Below, one piece after another: positions 27,742-35,822 of a stretch of 64,000 nucleotides of DNA. Under the pieces are notes generated by a model. The model did not search any database, had not been told where the DNA came from, and worked only from the letters and a program-made list of their open reading frames with translations. Position 1 is the stretch's first letter. Every line of letters begins with the position of its first letter. The position numbers were made by a program, and so were the translations under genes. Source of the stretch: Kangiella sp. TOML190 (lineage in GTDB: Bacteria; Pseudomonadota; Gammaproteobacteria; Enterobacterales; Kangiellaceae); assembly GCF_023706045.1 (NCBI RefSeq), contig NZ_BQYL01000001.1, positions 1,364,001-1,428,000 of the forward strand. Direction: 5' to 3'.

Positions 27742-27785
27742 AAGGGATACAATTTGATTCGGTCAAATTGTATCCCTTGTTCTTT
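27742..27785. terminator. Bidirectional terminator with a perfect 16-bp stem
   Basis: AAGGGATACAATTTGA (27742-27757) and its exact complement (27763-27778) enclose the stable-type loop TTCGG. T-rich sequence follows on both strands. Lies between convergent S9 peptidase and quinone oxidoreductase genes. Confidence 0.88.
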
Positions 27786-27811
27786 TTAATGGCTTATAAA
27801 GAAGTCTCTTA

Positions 27812-28801
27812 TCAACTAATGGATACCACCACTTTACCTATAGCTTTACCGCTTGATAGGTGATCATGAGCTTTGCCAATATCTTCAAGTTGGAAGTCAA
27901 CTTTGTCCACGATAGGCTTTAACTTGCCTTCATCGGCAATCCTAGCCAATTCGGTAAGAATGTGTTGGTGCTGCTCTCGCTTGAAATTATGCAGCATAGG
28001 GATCAGCATAAATACCACGTGCAACGACAAGCCTTTGAAATGAGCCGCGGATAAGTCCATTTCAACTAAAGAGACGGTTGTAGCCACTTGACCATTCAAA
28101 GCTGCAGCTTCAAAAGAATTCGCGATATTTGGCCCGCCAACTGAGTCATAAACTAGATCAAAGCCGTTGCCGTTGGTATGTTTGTTAACGTAATCTGAAA
28201 CAGACTCTTCTCTATAATTGATCCCAGTAGCGCCAAGTTCTTCAATAACTGAAATTTGCTCAGCTCCGCCGCCAGTTGAATACACCTCTGAACCAAAATA
28301 TTTAGCTAATTGCAGCGCTATGTGTCCTACGCCTCCCGAGCCACCATGAACTAAAACTTTTTGACCTTCGCCAACTCCAGCTCGGATCAAACCCTCGTAA
28401 GCTGTAATTCCAACCAGTGGCAAAGCTGCAGCTTCTTTCATGGATAAGGTCTTGGGCTTATGAGCGACTAGTTTAGCGTCGGCTAGCATGTATTCCGCTA
28501 ATGAGCCTTTTAGATCCGCTAAACCGCCAGCACAACCATAAACTTCGTCACCGATATTGAATCCACTAACACCTTCACCAACATTAACCACGGTTCCCGC
28601 AAAGTCCATTCCAAGTATCGCTGGCAGCTCTGGCGCGAAAGGTAGGTCAGTGCCCATTTGCCGGATCATGGTATCAACCGTGTTAACACTGGTTGCTGCT
28701 ACTTTAACGACAATGTGCCCGGGCTCCACCTCAGGCTGAGCAACCTCAGCTGTTGTAAATTGAGAGCTATCTCCAAATGCATTAATCACCATGGCTTTCA
28801 T
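27812..28801 (-). CDS. Zinc-independent quinone oxidoreductase / MDR-family NADPH reductase
   Basis: A 329-residue medium-chain reductase. The N-terminal GroES-like domain contains AILGMDFAGTVVNVGEGVSGFNIGDEVYG; the nucleotide-binding domain has VLVHGGSGGVGHIALQLAKYFG near residue 148 with the AxxGxxG-like NADPH loop, and DLVYDSVGG. The structural-zinc cysteines of true alcohol dehydrogenases are absent, which places it with QOR/ZTA1-type enoyl or quinone reductases. It is divergent from a LysR gene about 100 bases away, the usual arrangement for a regulator and its target. AGG precedes the ATG. Confidence 0.87.
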   Translation of the reverse strand: MKAMVINAFGDSSQFTTAEVAQPEVEPGHIVVKVAATSVNTVDTMIRQMGTDLPFAPELPAILGMDFAGTVVNVGEGVSGFNIGDEVYGCAGGLADLKGSLAEYMLADAKLVAHKPKTLSMKEAAALPLVGITAYEGLIRAGVGEGQKVLVHGGSGGVGHIALQLAKYFGSEVYSTGGGAEQISVIEELGATGINYREESVSDYVNKHTNGNGFDLVYDSVGGPNIANSFEAAALNGQVATTVSLVEMDLSAAHFKGLSLHVVFMLIPMLHNFKREQHQHILTELARIADEGKLKPIVDKVDFQLEDIGKAHDHLSSGKAIGKVVVSIS

Positions 28802-28902
28802 ATTAATTACCTATGTACGAATTTATTTCATAAATTATATTTACCAACCCCATCAATGATAATATCCTGATAACTATATTTAAAATATAGATTTTGTTGA
28901 TA

Positions 28903-29808
28903 ATGAATGTTGAGCACTTGAAGTTATTTGTTCGAATCGCTACTACTCATAACATAAGCCAAGCAGGGAAAGAGTTGGGTTTATCAGCCGCGGTATCCAG
29001 TTCTTATATCAATAAGCTCGAAAATGAGATTGGAGTTAAGCTGCTGCATCGAACGACACGTAAAGTGTCTTTAACCGAAGAGGGTTTGGCCTTATTGCCG
29101 CATGCTGAAGAAGTTATAGCTAGCATTGATGCAGCTAAAGCAGCGGTAGGTTCGGGGAGCGTATTACCAAGAGGAACTTTAAGAGTAGCTGTATCGGCTT
29201 CTTTTGGCCGAATGCATATTATTCCAGCCCTTAAAGGCTTTTTAGATAAGTATCCTGAGTTAAAAGTTGATTTAAGCTTAAGTGACCGAATGGTAGATAT
29301 GGTCGAGGGTGGTTTTGATATCGCAATAAGAAATGCAAAGTTAAATGACTCTTCATTCGTAGCGCGAAAAATTGCCAATGATAAGCGAGTGATTTGTGCT
29401 TCCCCTGAATATCTCGAGAAATATGGAGCGCCGCAAAGACCTGAAGATTTATTGGATCATCACTGTATTAACCTTTCCTCAATAGATACTTGGTCATTTG
29501 AAGATCCAAATGGTGGTCAAATCAAAATCAAAACCAAGCCTATTTTGGTGGTGGATAATGGTGAGTCCATTAGAGACGCTTGTATTAAAGGTGTTGGAAT
29601 TACCATATGTTCCATTTGGTGTGCTTATGAACAATGGAATAAAGGTGAGTTAGTTCAACTGTTAAAAGACTATCCGCTAGTGTCAGAAGTGGATGTTTGG
29701 ATGCTTTATCCTAGCTCAAGATTATTGGCTCCCAAGGTTAGAAGCTTTATCGATTATATGGTTGAGTTTTTTGGAGAGACTCCCTATTGGGAGTCTCAGG
29801 TAAGTTAA
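28903..29808 (+). CDS. LysR-type transcriptional regulator (DmlR/CrgA-like branch)
   Basis: A LysR protein of about 301 residues. I take the ATG at 28903 (MNVEHLKLF) over in-frame TTG codons upstream. The helix-turn-helix contains ISQAGKELGLSAAVSSSYINKLENEIGVKLLHRTTRKVSLTEEG, and the effector domain has GTLRVAVSASFGRMHIIPALKGFL and YPELKVDLSLSDRMVDMVEGGFDIAIR, typical of the branch. It faces the quinone oxidoreductase gene and overlaps the convergent SDR gene by four bases; both may belong to its regulon. Confidence 0.88.
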   Translation: MNVEHLKLFVRIATTHNISQAGKELGLSAAVSSSYINKLENEIGVKLLHRTTRKVSLTEEGLALLPHAEEVIASIDAAKAAVGSGSVLPRGTLRVAVSASFGRMHIIPALKGFLDKYPELKVDLSLSDRMVDMVEGGFDIAIRNAKLNDSSFVARKIANDKRVICASPEYLEKYGAPQRPEDLLDHHCINLSSIDTWSFEDPNGGQIKIKTKPILVVDNGESIRDACIKGVGITICSIWCAYEQWNKGELVQLLKDYPLVSEVDVWMLYPSSRLLAPKVRSFIDYMVEFFGETPYWESQVS

Positions 29809-30602
29809 TAGGGCTTTAATATAGAGTCTAACTCCTTTAATAAATTAAGACATTTTTCACTGTCTAGCGCATCGGGGTGTGGATCGCTAAACCTTGCTAT
29901 ATCGTTATCAAAGTATTTGCCCGAAGCACTTGCAAACTCATCGGATAGAGCTGCACGAACCAGGATATCTGCACCTATATTTAAGTCTTTTCCTTCCACT
30001 CCAAACCCTTCTTTAACCATTTTACTTGCAAGTAAAGATCCTGGGTTAACTGAAATCACCTGAGCCCCTGACTGACCTAATACCTTGGCTAAGCCATTCG
30101 ACCACATGGTTATTGCTAACTTGCTTTGAGCATAAGCATTCATATTGTCGTTACTGCCTTTTTCTCCTTTCAGAGCTGCTAGATCGATAGGAGATTGCGC
30201 TGCTGAGGATAAGTTAATAGTACGAGAGTCGGCAGTAAGTAATGGTAATAGTTTTTTTGAAAGCAAGTAAGGCGCCAAGGTGTTTACGACGAAGCGAATA
30301 TCAAAACCATTTTTAGCTGTAGGGCTTGGTGAATTTAAAACTCCAGCATTATTTAATAGGACATCAAGTGATTTATGGCTGGATTCAATTGCCTCAGACA
30401 ATTGAGTAACCGCCTCTAAATCAGAAAGATCGGCTTTGTAAGTTTCAACTTTGCCCAAAGAAGAGAGTTCTGCTTCAACAGCTGCTAACTTTTCCGAGCT
30501 TCTACCGTGTAATAATACGGTATGCCCAAGCTTTACTAGCTTCTTAGCAGTTTCAAAGCCAATACCATCGGTGGCGCCAGTGATCAAAATAGTTTTACTC
30601 AT
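29805..30602 (-). CDS. SDR family oxidoreductase (paralogue of the gene at 44422)
   Basis: A 265-residue short-chain dehydrogenase. The cofactor motif is TGATDGIG with HGRSSEKL downstream (Arg and Ser near residue 34 suggest NADPH), followed by NNAGVL, the catalytic Ser in NLSSAAQ, and YAQSK with Tyr and Lys. SVNPGSLLASKMVKEGFGVEG and AALSDEFASASGKYFDND are shared almost unchanged with the protein at 44422-45228. Last gene of a three-gene minus-strand set (crotonase, luciferase-like, SDR) with ten bases between it and its upstream neighbour. AAAGGA precedes the ATG. Confidence 0.87.
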   Translation of the reverse strand: MSKTILITGATDGIGFETAKKLVKLGHTVLLHGRSSEKLAAVEAELSSLGKVETYKADLSDLEAVTQLSEAIESSHKSLDVLLNNAGVLNSPSPTAKNGFDIRFVVNTLAPYLLSKKLLPLLTADSRTINLSSAAQSPIDLAALKGEKGSNDNMNAYAQSKLAITMWSNGLAKVLGQSGAQVISVNPGSLLASKMVKEGFGVEGKDLNIGADILVRAALSDEFASASGKYFDNDIARFSDPHPDALDSEKCLNLLKELDSILKPY

Positions 30603-30612
30603 TGCTTTTCCT

Positions 30613-31578
30613 TTATGTTATTTCAGGCAATACTTCTGATGCTATTTGCTGCATCGTTTCTTCAGTATCTTGCTTATTAAATCTCAAGTTAATCGCGACA
30701 TGATTAACGCCAATGTCTCTCCTTAACCTTAAATAGTTAGCTAGATGCTTGGCTCCTAGTCGCAAGCCTAAATGAATAGGAGTAGGCTTTTCATCAGGAT
30801 TTTTTGATAAATCCACGTACAAAGGCTCCATTATGGGCTTCTGGTAAGAGTGAGTTTCTTCAATCAGTTCTCGCCATTCACTGATGATTTTTTTTTGTAA
30901 ATCAGCTGGTCTAGGATACAGCATCCATCCATTCCCATTTTGCGCAATCCATTCAACGCTTTGTTGACTGCCACCTGTAATTAGCATAGGAATTTCCTTA
31001 CCAACAGGTTTCGGGACCATATCGATGCTGCCATTTAAGGAGCCATATTGGTTAGTAAAGCGTGGATTGATATCCTGCATTTTTCTTATATATTCAAAGC
31101 TATCTCGAAAACGTTTTCCACGATCATGATAATCAAGATTAGTTGCCGGATACTCATCTGGCCGGTCTCCAGAAGCAATGCCGAGGATTAACCGACCCTG
31201 AGATAATTCATCCACACTTGCTGCAGATTTGGCAACATGAGCTGGGTGTCTTAGAGGTAGTACAATACTGGCGACTCCAAGTGCTATTTTGCTGGTTTGC
31301 CCGGCAAGGTATCCAAGGTATACAAAAGGATCATAAGGCTGACCAGCATCACCAAAGCTAGGCACATTGAAAGGAACATCCCTTAACCAAACAGAAGCAA
31401 ACCCTAATTCCTCGGCAAGTTTAACTCTTTCCAAGTGGCGCTTCATGCTGGGAATAGGGCTAGACTGGTATTGTTCTAGTGGCACAACTAATCCGACGCT
31501 TAATTGATTACCTTTAAACACGGAGTTATAGCCGTTATTCAAAGGTGGGAACTTGGATGTGATAACCATGTTTGTCAT
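30613..31578 (-). CDS. Luciferase-like monooxygenase family (LLM class) oxidoreductase
   Basis: A 321-residue flavin-dependent TIM-barrel protein. FASVWLRDVPFNVPSFGDAGQPYDPFVYLGYLAGQTSKIALGVASIVLPLRHPAHVAKSAA-like order of motifs (about 58-120), LGIASGDRPDEYPA near residue 132 and PMLITGGSQQSVEWIAQNGNGWMLYPR near residue 195 are characteristic. Members bind FMN or F420; lacking other F420 enzymes here, FMN is more likely. AGGAA precedes the ATG. In probable operon with the SDR and crotonase genes; the joint substrate is not evident. Confidence 0.85.
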   Translation of the reverse strand: MTNMVITSKFPPLNNGYNSVFKGNQLSVGLVVPLEQYQSSPIPSMKRHLERVKLAEELGFASVWLRDVPFNVPSFGDAGQPYDPFVYLGYLAGQTSKIALGVASIVLPLRHPAHVAKSAASVDELSQGRLILGIASGDRPDEYPATNLDYHDRGKRFRDSFEYIRKMQDINPRFTNQYGSLNGSIDMVPKPVGKEIPMLITGGSQQSVEWIAQNGNGWMLYPRPADLQKKIISEWRELIEETHSYQKPIMEPLYVDLSKNPDEKPTPIHLGLRLGAKHLANYLRLRRDIGVNHVAINLRFNKQDTEETMQQIASEVLPEIT

Positions 31579-31639
31579 TTAAATTCCTACGCTAACGCTA
31601 TGGGAAGTATCCCACAGCATTCACTTGATGTTTTAATCA

Positions 31640-32485
31640 TTAATTAATTTCTTGAACCTTCATCACGAGTTCATTCCAGTTTCTTTGGTTCTCAATATCG
31701 TGCTCCAGTCCTTGCTCATCGGCGATAGTGAAACGTTTGATTGCAGGCGTTTTGCTAGTAGCTTGGTATAGCCAGTAGGCTTCTGCTTTTAAGGCTTCGT
31801 CAATTGGCTTATCTATAGACTCGTACACGGCTTGTTTACAAGCATTGATAGACTCTGCTGGGAATTGAGCAATTCGTTTTGCCAAGGTGTCGACGTACTC
31901 GCCGATATCATCTGGCTCTAACGCTTTGTTGATAGTACCGTATGCTTCAGCCTCATCTGCATCAAAATCGCGAGCGCTAAGGATGATTTCAAGTGCACGC
32001 CCTAGGCCAGTTTGCCTTGCCATTCGAGAAGCTCCACCACCGGAAGGTAAAATACCCATGCCAACTTCCATTTGCATAAACTTAAATTTACCACGAGCAG
32101 CAAATCTCATGTCTAAGGCAAGGGCAAGTTCATGGCCACCGCCGCGAGCAAAGCCTTCTAATTTTGCAATAGTTGCTTGAGGTACTTTGCTGATCCGCTC
32201 GCAAACCGATTGCAGATCCAAAAGTTGTGCTTCATCGCGAGAAACTGCTTCCGTTGACATATCTTTAAGCAACTCGGTGTCATAATGACATACCCAAATT
32301 TCAGGGTTCGCCGATTGGAATACAACCACTTTAGTGTCTCTATCTCGCTCCAATCTCATGGCAAGGCTATTTAGATCAGCCAACATTTCCTGTCCTTGCA
32401 CATTAACTGAGCCAAAATCAAAAGTTACCGTTAGCACCCCTTGGTCATTACTAGTTTTAAATGTCGTAAAACCTCTGTATTCCAT
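31640..32485 (-). CDS. Enoyl-CoA hydratase/isomerase (crotonase) family protein
   Basis: About 281 residues; the ATG at 32485 has AGGA seven bases upstream and is preferred to the TTG six bases before it. The crotonase fold shows the oxyanion-hole motifs VVVFQSANPEIWVCHYDTELL near residue 55 and KLEGFARGGGHELALALDMRFAA near residue 105, and MEVGMGILPSGGGASRMARQTG near residue 135. The usual hydratase Glu positions are replaced in part (the second reads 'GIL..GGG'), so the reaction is uncertain, and the enzyme may not act on an ordinary enoyl-CoA. First gene of the crotonase, LLM, SDR set. Confidence 0.8.
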   Translation of the reverse strand: MEYRGFTTFKTSNDQGVLTVTFDFGSVNVQGQEMLADLNSLAMRLERDRDTKVVVFQSANPEIWVCHYDTELLKDMSTEAVSRDEAQLLDLQSVCERISKVPQATIAKLEGFARGGGHELALALDMRFAARGKFKFMQMEVGMGILPSGGGASRMARQTGLGRALEIILSARDFDADEAEAYGTINKALEPDDIGEYVDTLAKRIAQFPAESINACKQAVYESIDKPIDEALKAEAYWLYQATSKTPAIKRFTIADEQGLEHDIENQRNWNELVMKVQEIN

Positions 32486-32732
32486 AATCAATTCCTGTAT
32501 GTACTATTACAATGAAATGTAGATTATAGTTATATTTTAAAAGATGATAATAAGGCTAATTTGATAATGACTTTATGGAGTTTGTTGATAATAAGGTGTC
32601 GAAACACTATGGTAGCTATTCATTCTGCCATTGAAATAAATGATACTTCGTATACAGATATTAACTAAATCGACAGCGTTCGGGCAGTCAATGTTTTCAA
32701 CTATAAGCAAGAGACGAGCATTTGAAGCTTGT

Positions 32733-32788
32733 TTGCGTCACTCACAACGGGCACTTCCATTGCCCGCCCACTTGAGGAGGTGACGCAA
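32733..32788. repeat. Nested inverted repeat in a 340-base gap
   Basis: The gap 32486-32828 holds no credible gene. Within it TTGCGTCAC (32733-32741) pairs with GTGACGCAA (32780-32788), and inside lies GGGCA/TGCCC (32749-32753, 32761-32765) around a 7-base loop. No T run follows, so it does not look like a terminator. It could be a structured RNA or a small remnant of a mobile element. Confidence 0.55.
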
Positions 32789-32828
32789 TGAGCTAGCTAA
32801 GCCAAGGTTTAAGGCAATGGCAAAGCGG

Positions 32829-33704
32829 CTACAAACTTTTGCTTGAGGCCTCTATCTCACCAAAAAAGACTTCGCGGTAGCTAACATAAAGTATCGCTGC
32901 GATAATTGGCATAATAATAGCGGTTAATAAAGTTGAAACGGCAAGCGAAATAATCTGCGGTGCAAGGGGAGATATGGCTGCCATAATCAGCGACAAGATA
33001 ATGCCGAGAACTAGCGCAATAACAATGGTAATGATAATAAAAATTAACACCGCGCCAATGTTTTTAATTGCCGCAATAAAACTGTTAGCCAGTGCGGCGA
33101 ACACATTCTGACCACTAAAAACAATCAAGCTGATCACAAACCAATTTAAAAGACTGTAGAAAAAACCAAAAATAATCACCCACTTAACATAGGGTAATAG
33201 CTGTGACATGACTTGTTGCAGGTAAGCTTGATCTTGCTGTGCTTGAACTTTTTGCCAATCGATGCTTTGTAATGCCTCGACGCCGATGGCATTGAACATC
33301 AGGTAAGTGAAAACCGTGAAAATTACGATTTGCACCACTATTAATAGCACTAAATGCAGCTTGGAAATATGCGTAAAGGCACTAAAAAACTGATAGTTAC
33401 TTGGAGCCTGCTGGGACTGCTTTTGCTGATGCGCACCTAAAAGGCCGCCAGCGATAAAAATCGGGCCGAGCAAATTAACCAACATGGCTGCGTAAGGGTG
33501 TAAAACTTGACTGGCGCTCAGTAGTACCGAATAGAGCAGGCCAGCGACAAACCATTTACCAAAATGGGGGATTACAATATCGCTTAGGGCTTTTTCCAGC
33601 CAATAAAAACCGCGGGTTGGCGAGACAATTCTGGATTGAGCCTGTGGCTTAGGTTCTTGTTCATTGCGATCTTCGAAAATAAATTCATCTTGATTATCGG
33701 GCAT
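32829..33704 (-). CDS. Polytopic membrane protein, BPSS1780-like
   Basis: About 291 residues from the ATG at 33704, which has GAGG six bases upstream; the longer TTG start at 33716 overlaps that site. A Gln/Glu/Arg-rich N terminus of about 40 residues is followed by RGFYWLEKAL and six probable membrane helices (about 50-70, 72-92, 115-140, 170-195, 210-240 and 250-280). The RG.xWL.xxx start and glycine-rich second helix resemble the BPSS1780 family; function unknown. Alone between the crotonase and nitroreductase genes. Confidence 0.65.
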   Translation of the reverse strand: MPDNQDEFIFEDRNEQEPKPQAQSRIVSPTRGFYWLEKALSDIVIPHFGKWFVAGLLYSVLLSASQVLHPYAAMLVNLLGPIFIAGGLLGAHQQKQSQQAPSNYQFFSAFTHISKLHLVLLIVVQIVIFTVFTYLMFNAIGVEALQSIDWQKVQAQQDQAYLQQVMSQLLPYVKWVIIFGFFYSLLNWFVISLIVFSGQNVFAALANSFIAAIKNIGAVLIFIIITIVIALVLGIILSLIMAAISPLAPQIISLAVSTLLTAIIMPIIAAILYVSYREVFFGEIEASSKSL

Positions 33705-33763
33705 GGGGTTCCTCAATTATTATTGTGTGCAGTGTATAAAATGCTTCAGAAGCATAAAGAAGG

Positions 33764-34354
33764 CTAAATGATTGAATTAGCTTCGTCAAAACTTAGGCGC
33801 GGACTTCTAGGAAACAGATCTTTTTCCGTACCATAACCTATGTTACACAGAAAATTTGCTTTGATTTTACTGCCAGCAAAAAAAGTCTCATTAATTTTTT
33901 TCGGGCTAAAGCCAGACATAGGACCGCAATCTAAGCCCAAAGCTCGCGCGGCCATAATGAAGTAGCCGCCTTGCAAACTTGAGTTACGAAAAGCCGTGGA
34001 TTCGATAAAGCTATTATTACCGACAAACCAGCTTTTAGCATCGGTGTGCGGAAATAACTGCGGCAACTTTTCGTAAAACTCCATATCCATGCCAATAATG
34101 GCGCATACGGGTGCGGTCATGGTTTTTTCGACATTACCTTCCATTAAGCAAGGTTTGAGCTTTTGTTTTGCCTCATCAGATTTCACGAAAACCACGCGCA
34201 TCGGACAGCAGTTTGCTGAGGTTGGCCCCATTTTGACCAAGTCATGTAATTGATGCAGAATTTCATCGGAAATGGTTTTGTCCGACCAAGCGTTGTAGGT
34301 GCGTGCATCGTTAAATAAAGTGTCTAATGCCGCGGCTGAAATAGGAGTGCCCAT
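33764..34354 (-). CDS. Nitroreductase family protein, RutE/malonic semialdehyde reductase-like
   Basis: A 196-residue FMN oxidoreductase. The start at 34354 is chosen because GGAG lies nine bases upstream and the length then equals that of RutE; the open frame extends 24 codons further without a ribosome site. Family motifs are [10 protein letters not shown] near residue 12, [16 protein letters not shown] near residue 38, [32 protein letters not shown] near residues 115-146 and a C-terminal basic PRLSFDE. RutE reduces malonic semialdehyde in pyrimidine catabolism, but no other rut genes are near, so another aldehyde or quinone substrate is possible. Confidence 0.85.
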   Translation of the reverse strand: MGTPISAAALDTLFNDARTYNAWSDKTISDEILHQLHDLVKMGPTSANCCPMRVVFVKSDEAKQKLKPCLMEGNVEKTMTAPVCAIIGMDMEFYEKLPQLFPHTDAKSWFVGNNSFIESTAFRNSSLQGGYFIMAARALGLDCGPMSGFSPKKINETFFAGSKIKANFLCNIGYGTEKDLFPRSPRLSFDEANSII

Positions 34355-34521
34355 TGATATCTCCGTGCAGGATTTTAATACTGATTTAAAGGAAGCTATC
34401 ATCACTAATTTTGCTGCGCTTATCAAGCTTCTGACAAAAGCCTTGGTGCCACCTACTAGAGCAAAAACTTGAAGTTAGTATTAATAATCGGTAGCTTAAC
34501 AGCTACTTTTTAGCTAAGTAT

Positions 34522-35190
34522 TTGTTAAATTTGAAATTAATTAACCTTATTAGCATGCTGCTTGCCCTTGGCTTGATGCTGCTTATTAGTGGTTGTAGTA
34601 GCCGTCAGCAGTTTAGCCAAGAGACCCAAACCAAATCTAACTGGTGGTATTGTGCCGAAAAAACTGCCAGAAGCTGGAATTGCGCCGACTCTCGACAAGC
34701 CCTAGAGAAGCAACAAGCGTCGCAAATGCCTGCTTCAGAGCCGCCACTGAAACTGGTACCGGCGCTTGAACCAGAGCTGCCGTCAGAATCAGAGTTGCCA
34801 CCAGAACAATCAATAATCAGACCAGAATCAAGCGTTGAGCCAGTCGTTCTTGAACAGAGCTTAGATGATTTGGGAGTTTCAGAGTCAGTTAAGGAAGTAA
34901 CTTTGCAAAAAAGCCGGCCTAAACCTCTAACTGCCGCAGAGGATAACGCTTCTTTAACAACCGCTGAAAATAAACAGGGTGATTGGCTTATCCAGATAGG
35001 GGCTTTTCGCCAACAAGCCCAAGCTGAGCGTTTAAGGAAACAAGTGCCAGGAGCGCAAGTTGAAAGTTTTAATAAAGGTAGCCAAACTTGGTATCGAGTT
35101 TATTTGGGCTATTATCTGTCGCGGCAAGCAGCAACTGAAGCGGCTGCTGCTTTAGGTGCTTACCAAACTTGGATCCGACGTAGAAAATAA
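34522..35190 (+). CDS. SPOR-domain lipoprotein
   Basis: A lipoprotein of up to 222 residues. The N terminus is hydrophobic and ends in LLISGCSS (lipobox). A Pro/Glu-rich linker runs from about residue 65 to 125, and the SPOR domain occupies the last 75 residues (GDWLIQIGAFRQQAQAERL, QTWYRVYLGYYLSRQAATEAAAAL). SPOR domains bind denuded septal peptidoglycan, so a division or envelope role is likely. The start is uncertain: TTG codons at 34522 and 34531 would supply a charged n-region, while the first ATG (34555) leaves none; none has a good ribosome site. Confidence 0.75.
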   Translation: MLNLKLINLISMLLALGLMLLISGCSSRQQFSQETQTKSNWWYCAEKTARSWNCADSRQALEKQQASQMPASEPPLKLVPALEPELPSESELPPEQSIIRPESSVEPVVLEQSLDDLGVSESVKEVTLQKSRPKPLTAAEDNASLTTAENKQGDWLIQIGAFRQQAQAERLRKQVPGAQVESFNKGSQTWYRVYLGYYLSRQAATEAAAALGAYQTWIRRRK

Positions 35191-35261
35191 GAGGTAAAAG
35201 ATACGGCCAAAACTTTAGCCGTCAATAGGCCTTTATGGCTATGCTTTATGGAGCATCGGTT

Positions 35262-35792
35262 TTACAGAGAAGCCGCTTCAATAAAACTTACAATATCTGT
35301 GGCAAGATCCTGCTTAGGCCTTTCTACAATACGCCCTAGCTCTTGATTGTTTAAGCGCACAATAATGGTCGGCGTATATAACACTCGATCCATTTGCTGG
35401 CGGTTTTTTGGCTCCTGTTTTTTTAGATCCAAGGCGATTAAGTGGTGCTGAATGTTAGGGTTATTGGCTGCTGCTAATAAGTCGAGTAGTTGCGGAATTT
35501 CACGCTGACTGTCATGGCACCAAAGTCCAAAATAACTAATAATTTCAATGGGTTGTTTAATATCAGCTAATGCCTGAACGGCCTTTTGATCGAGCTTTGT
35601 TTGGTGATGTTTAAAAAACTTAGGATGATTTTTTAGTTCGGTTATCGAAATATCACCCGTAGGGTATGAGTTTGCATGTCGTTGGTGGCTTGACGGCCCT
35701 TGGGGATTTTGAGTTGAGTTAGGAAACTGATGGCTACAAGCAGATAGTAACAATAAGATACTCATCAGGCTAAAGGTAAAGAGTGGTCGCAT
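35262..35792 (-). CDS. Thioredoxin-fold lipoprotein with a CxxS site
   Basis: A 176-residue lipoprotein (lipobox LLLLSACSH). Residues 60-170 fit a thioredoxin fold: IEIISYFGLWCHDSQREIPQLLDLL near residue 85 occupies the active-site position, but the second Cys is replaced by Ser (WCHDS), and the cis-Pro follows in LYTPTIIV. A single-Cys site cannot carry out normal dithiol exchange and would favour mixed disulfide, glutathione-linked or non-redox roles. It is on the same strand as, and 30 bases after, the PanE-MsrB fusion gene, a methionine sulfoxide reductase that needs a reductant. Confidence 0.7.
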   Translation of the reverse strand: MRPLFTFSLMSILLLLSACSHQFPNSTQNPQGPSSHQRHANSYPTGDISITELKNHPKFFKHHQTKLDQKAVQALADIKQPIEIISYFGLWCHDSQREIPQLLDLLAAANNPNIQHHLIALDLKKQEPKNRQQMDRVLYTPTIIVRLNNQELGRIVERPKQDLATDIVSFIEAASL

Positions 35793-35822
35793 TAATTAAT
35801 TGCTCTCAGGGGTTTTGTCGGG

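Noticed and set aside
32733..32788. Integron attC site
   Set aside because: The nested repeat lacks the paired RYYYAAC/GTTRRRY core sites, and there is no cassette array or integron integrase.
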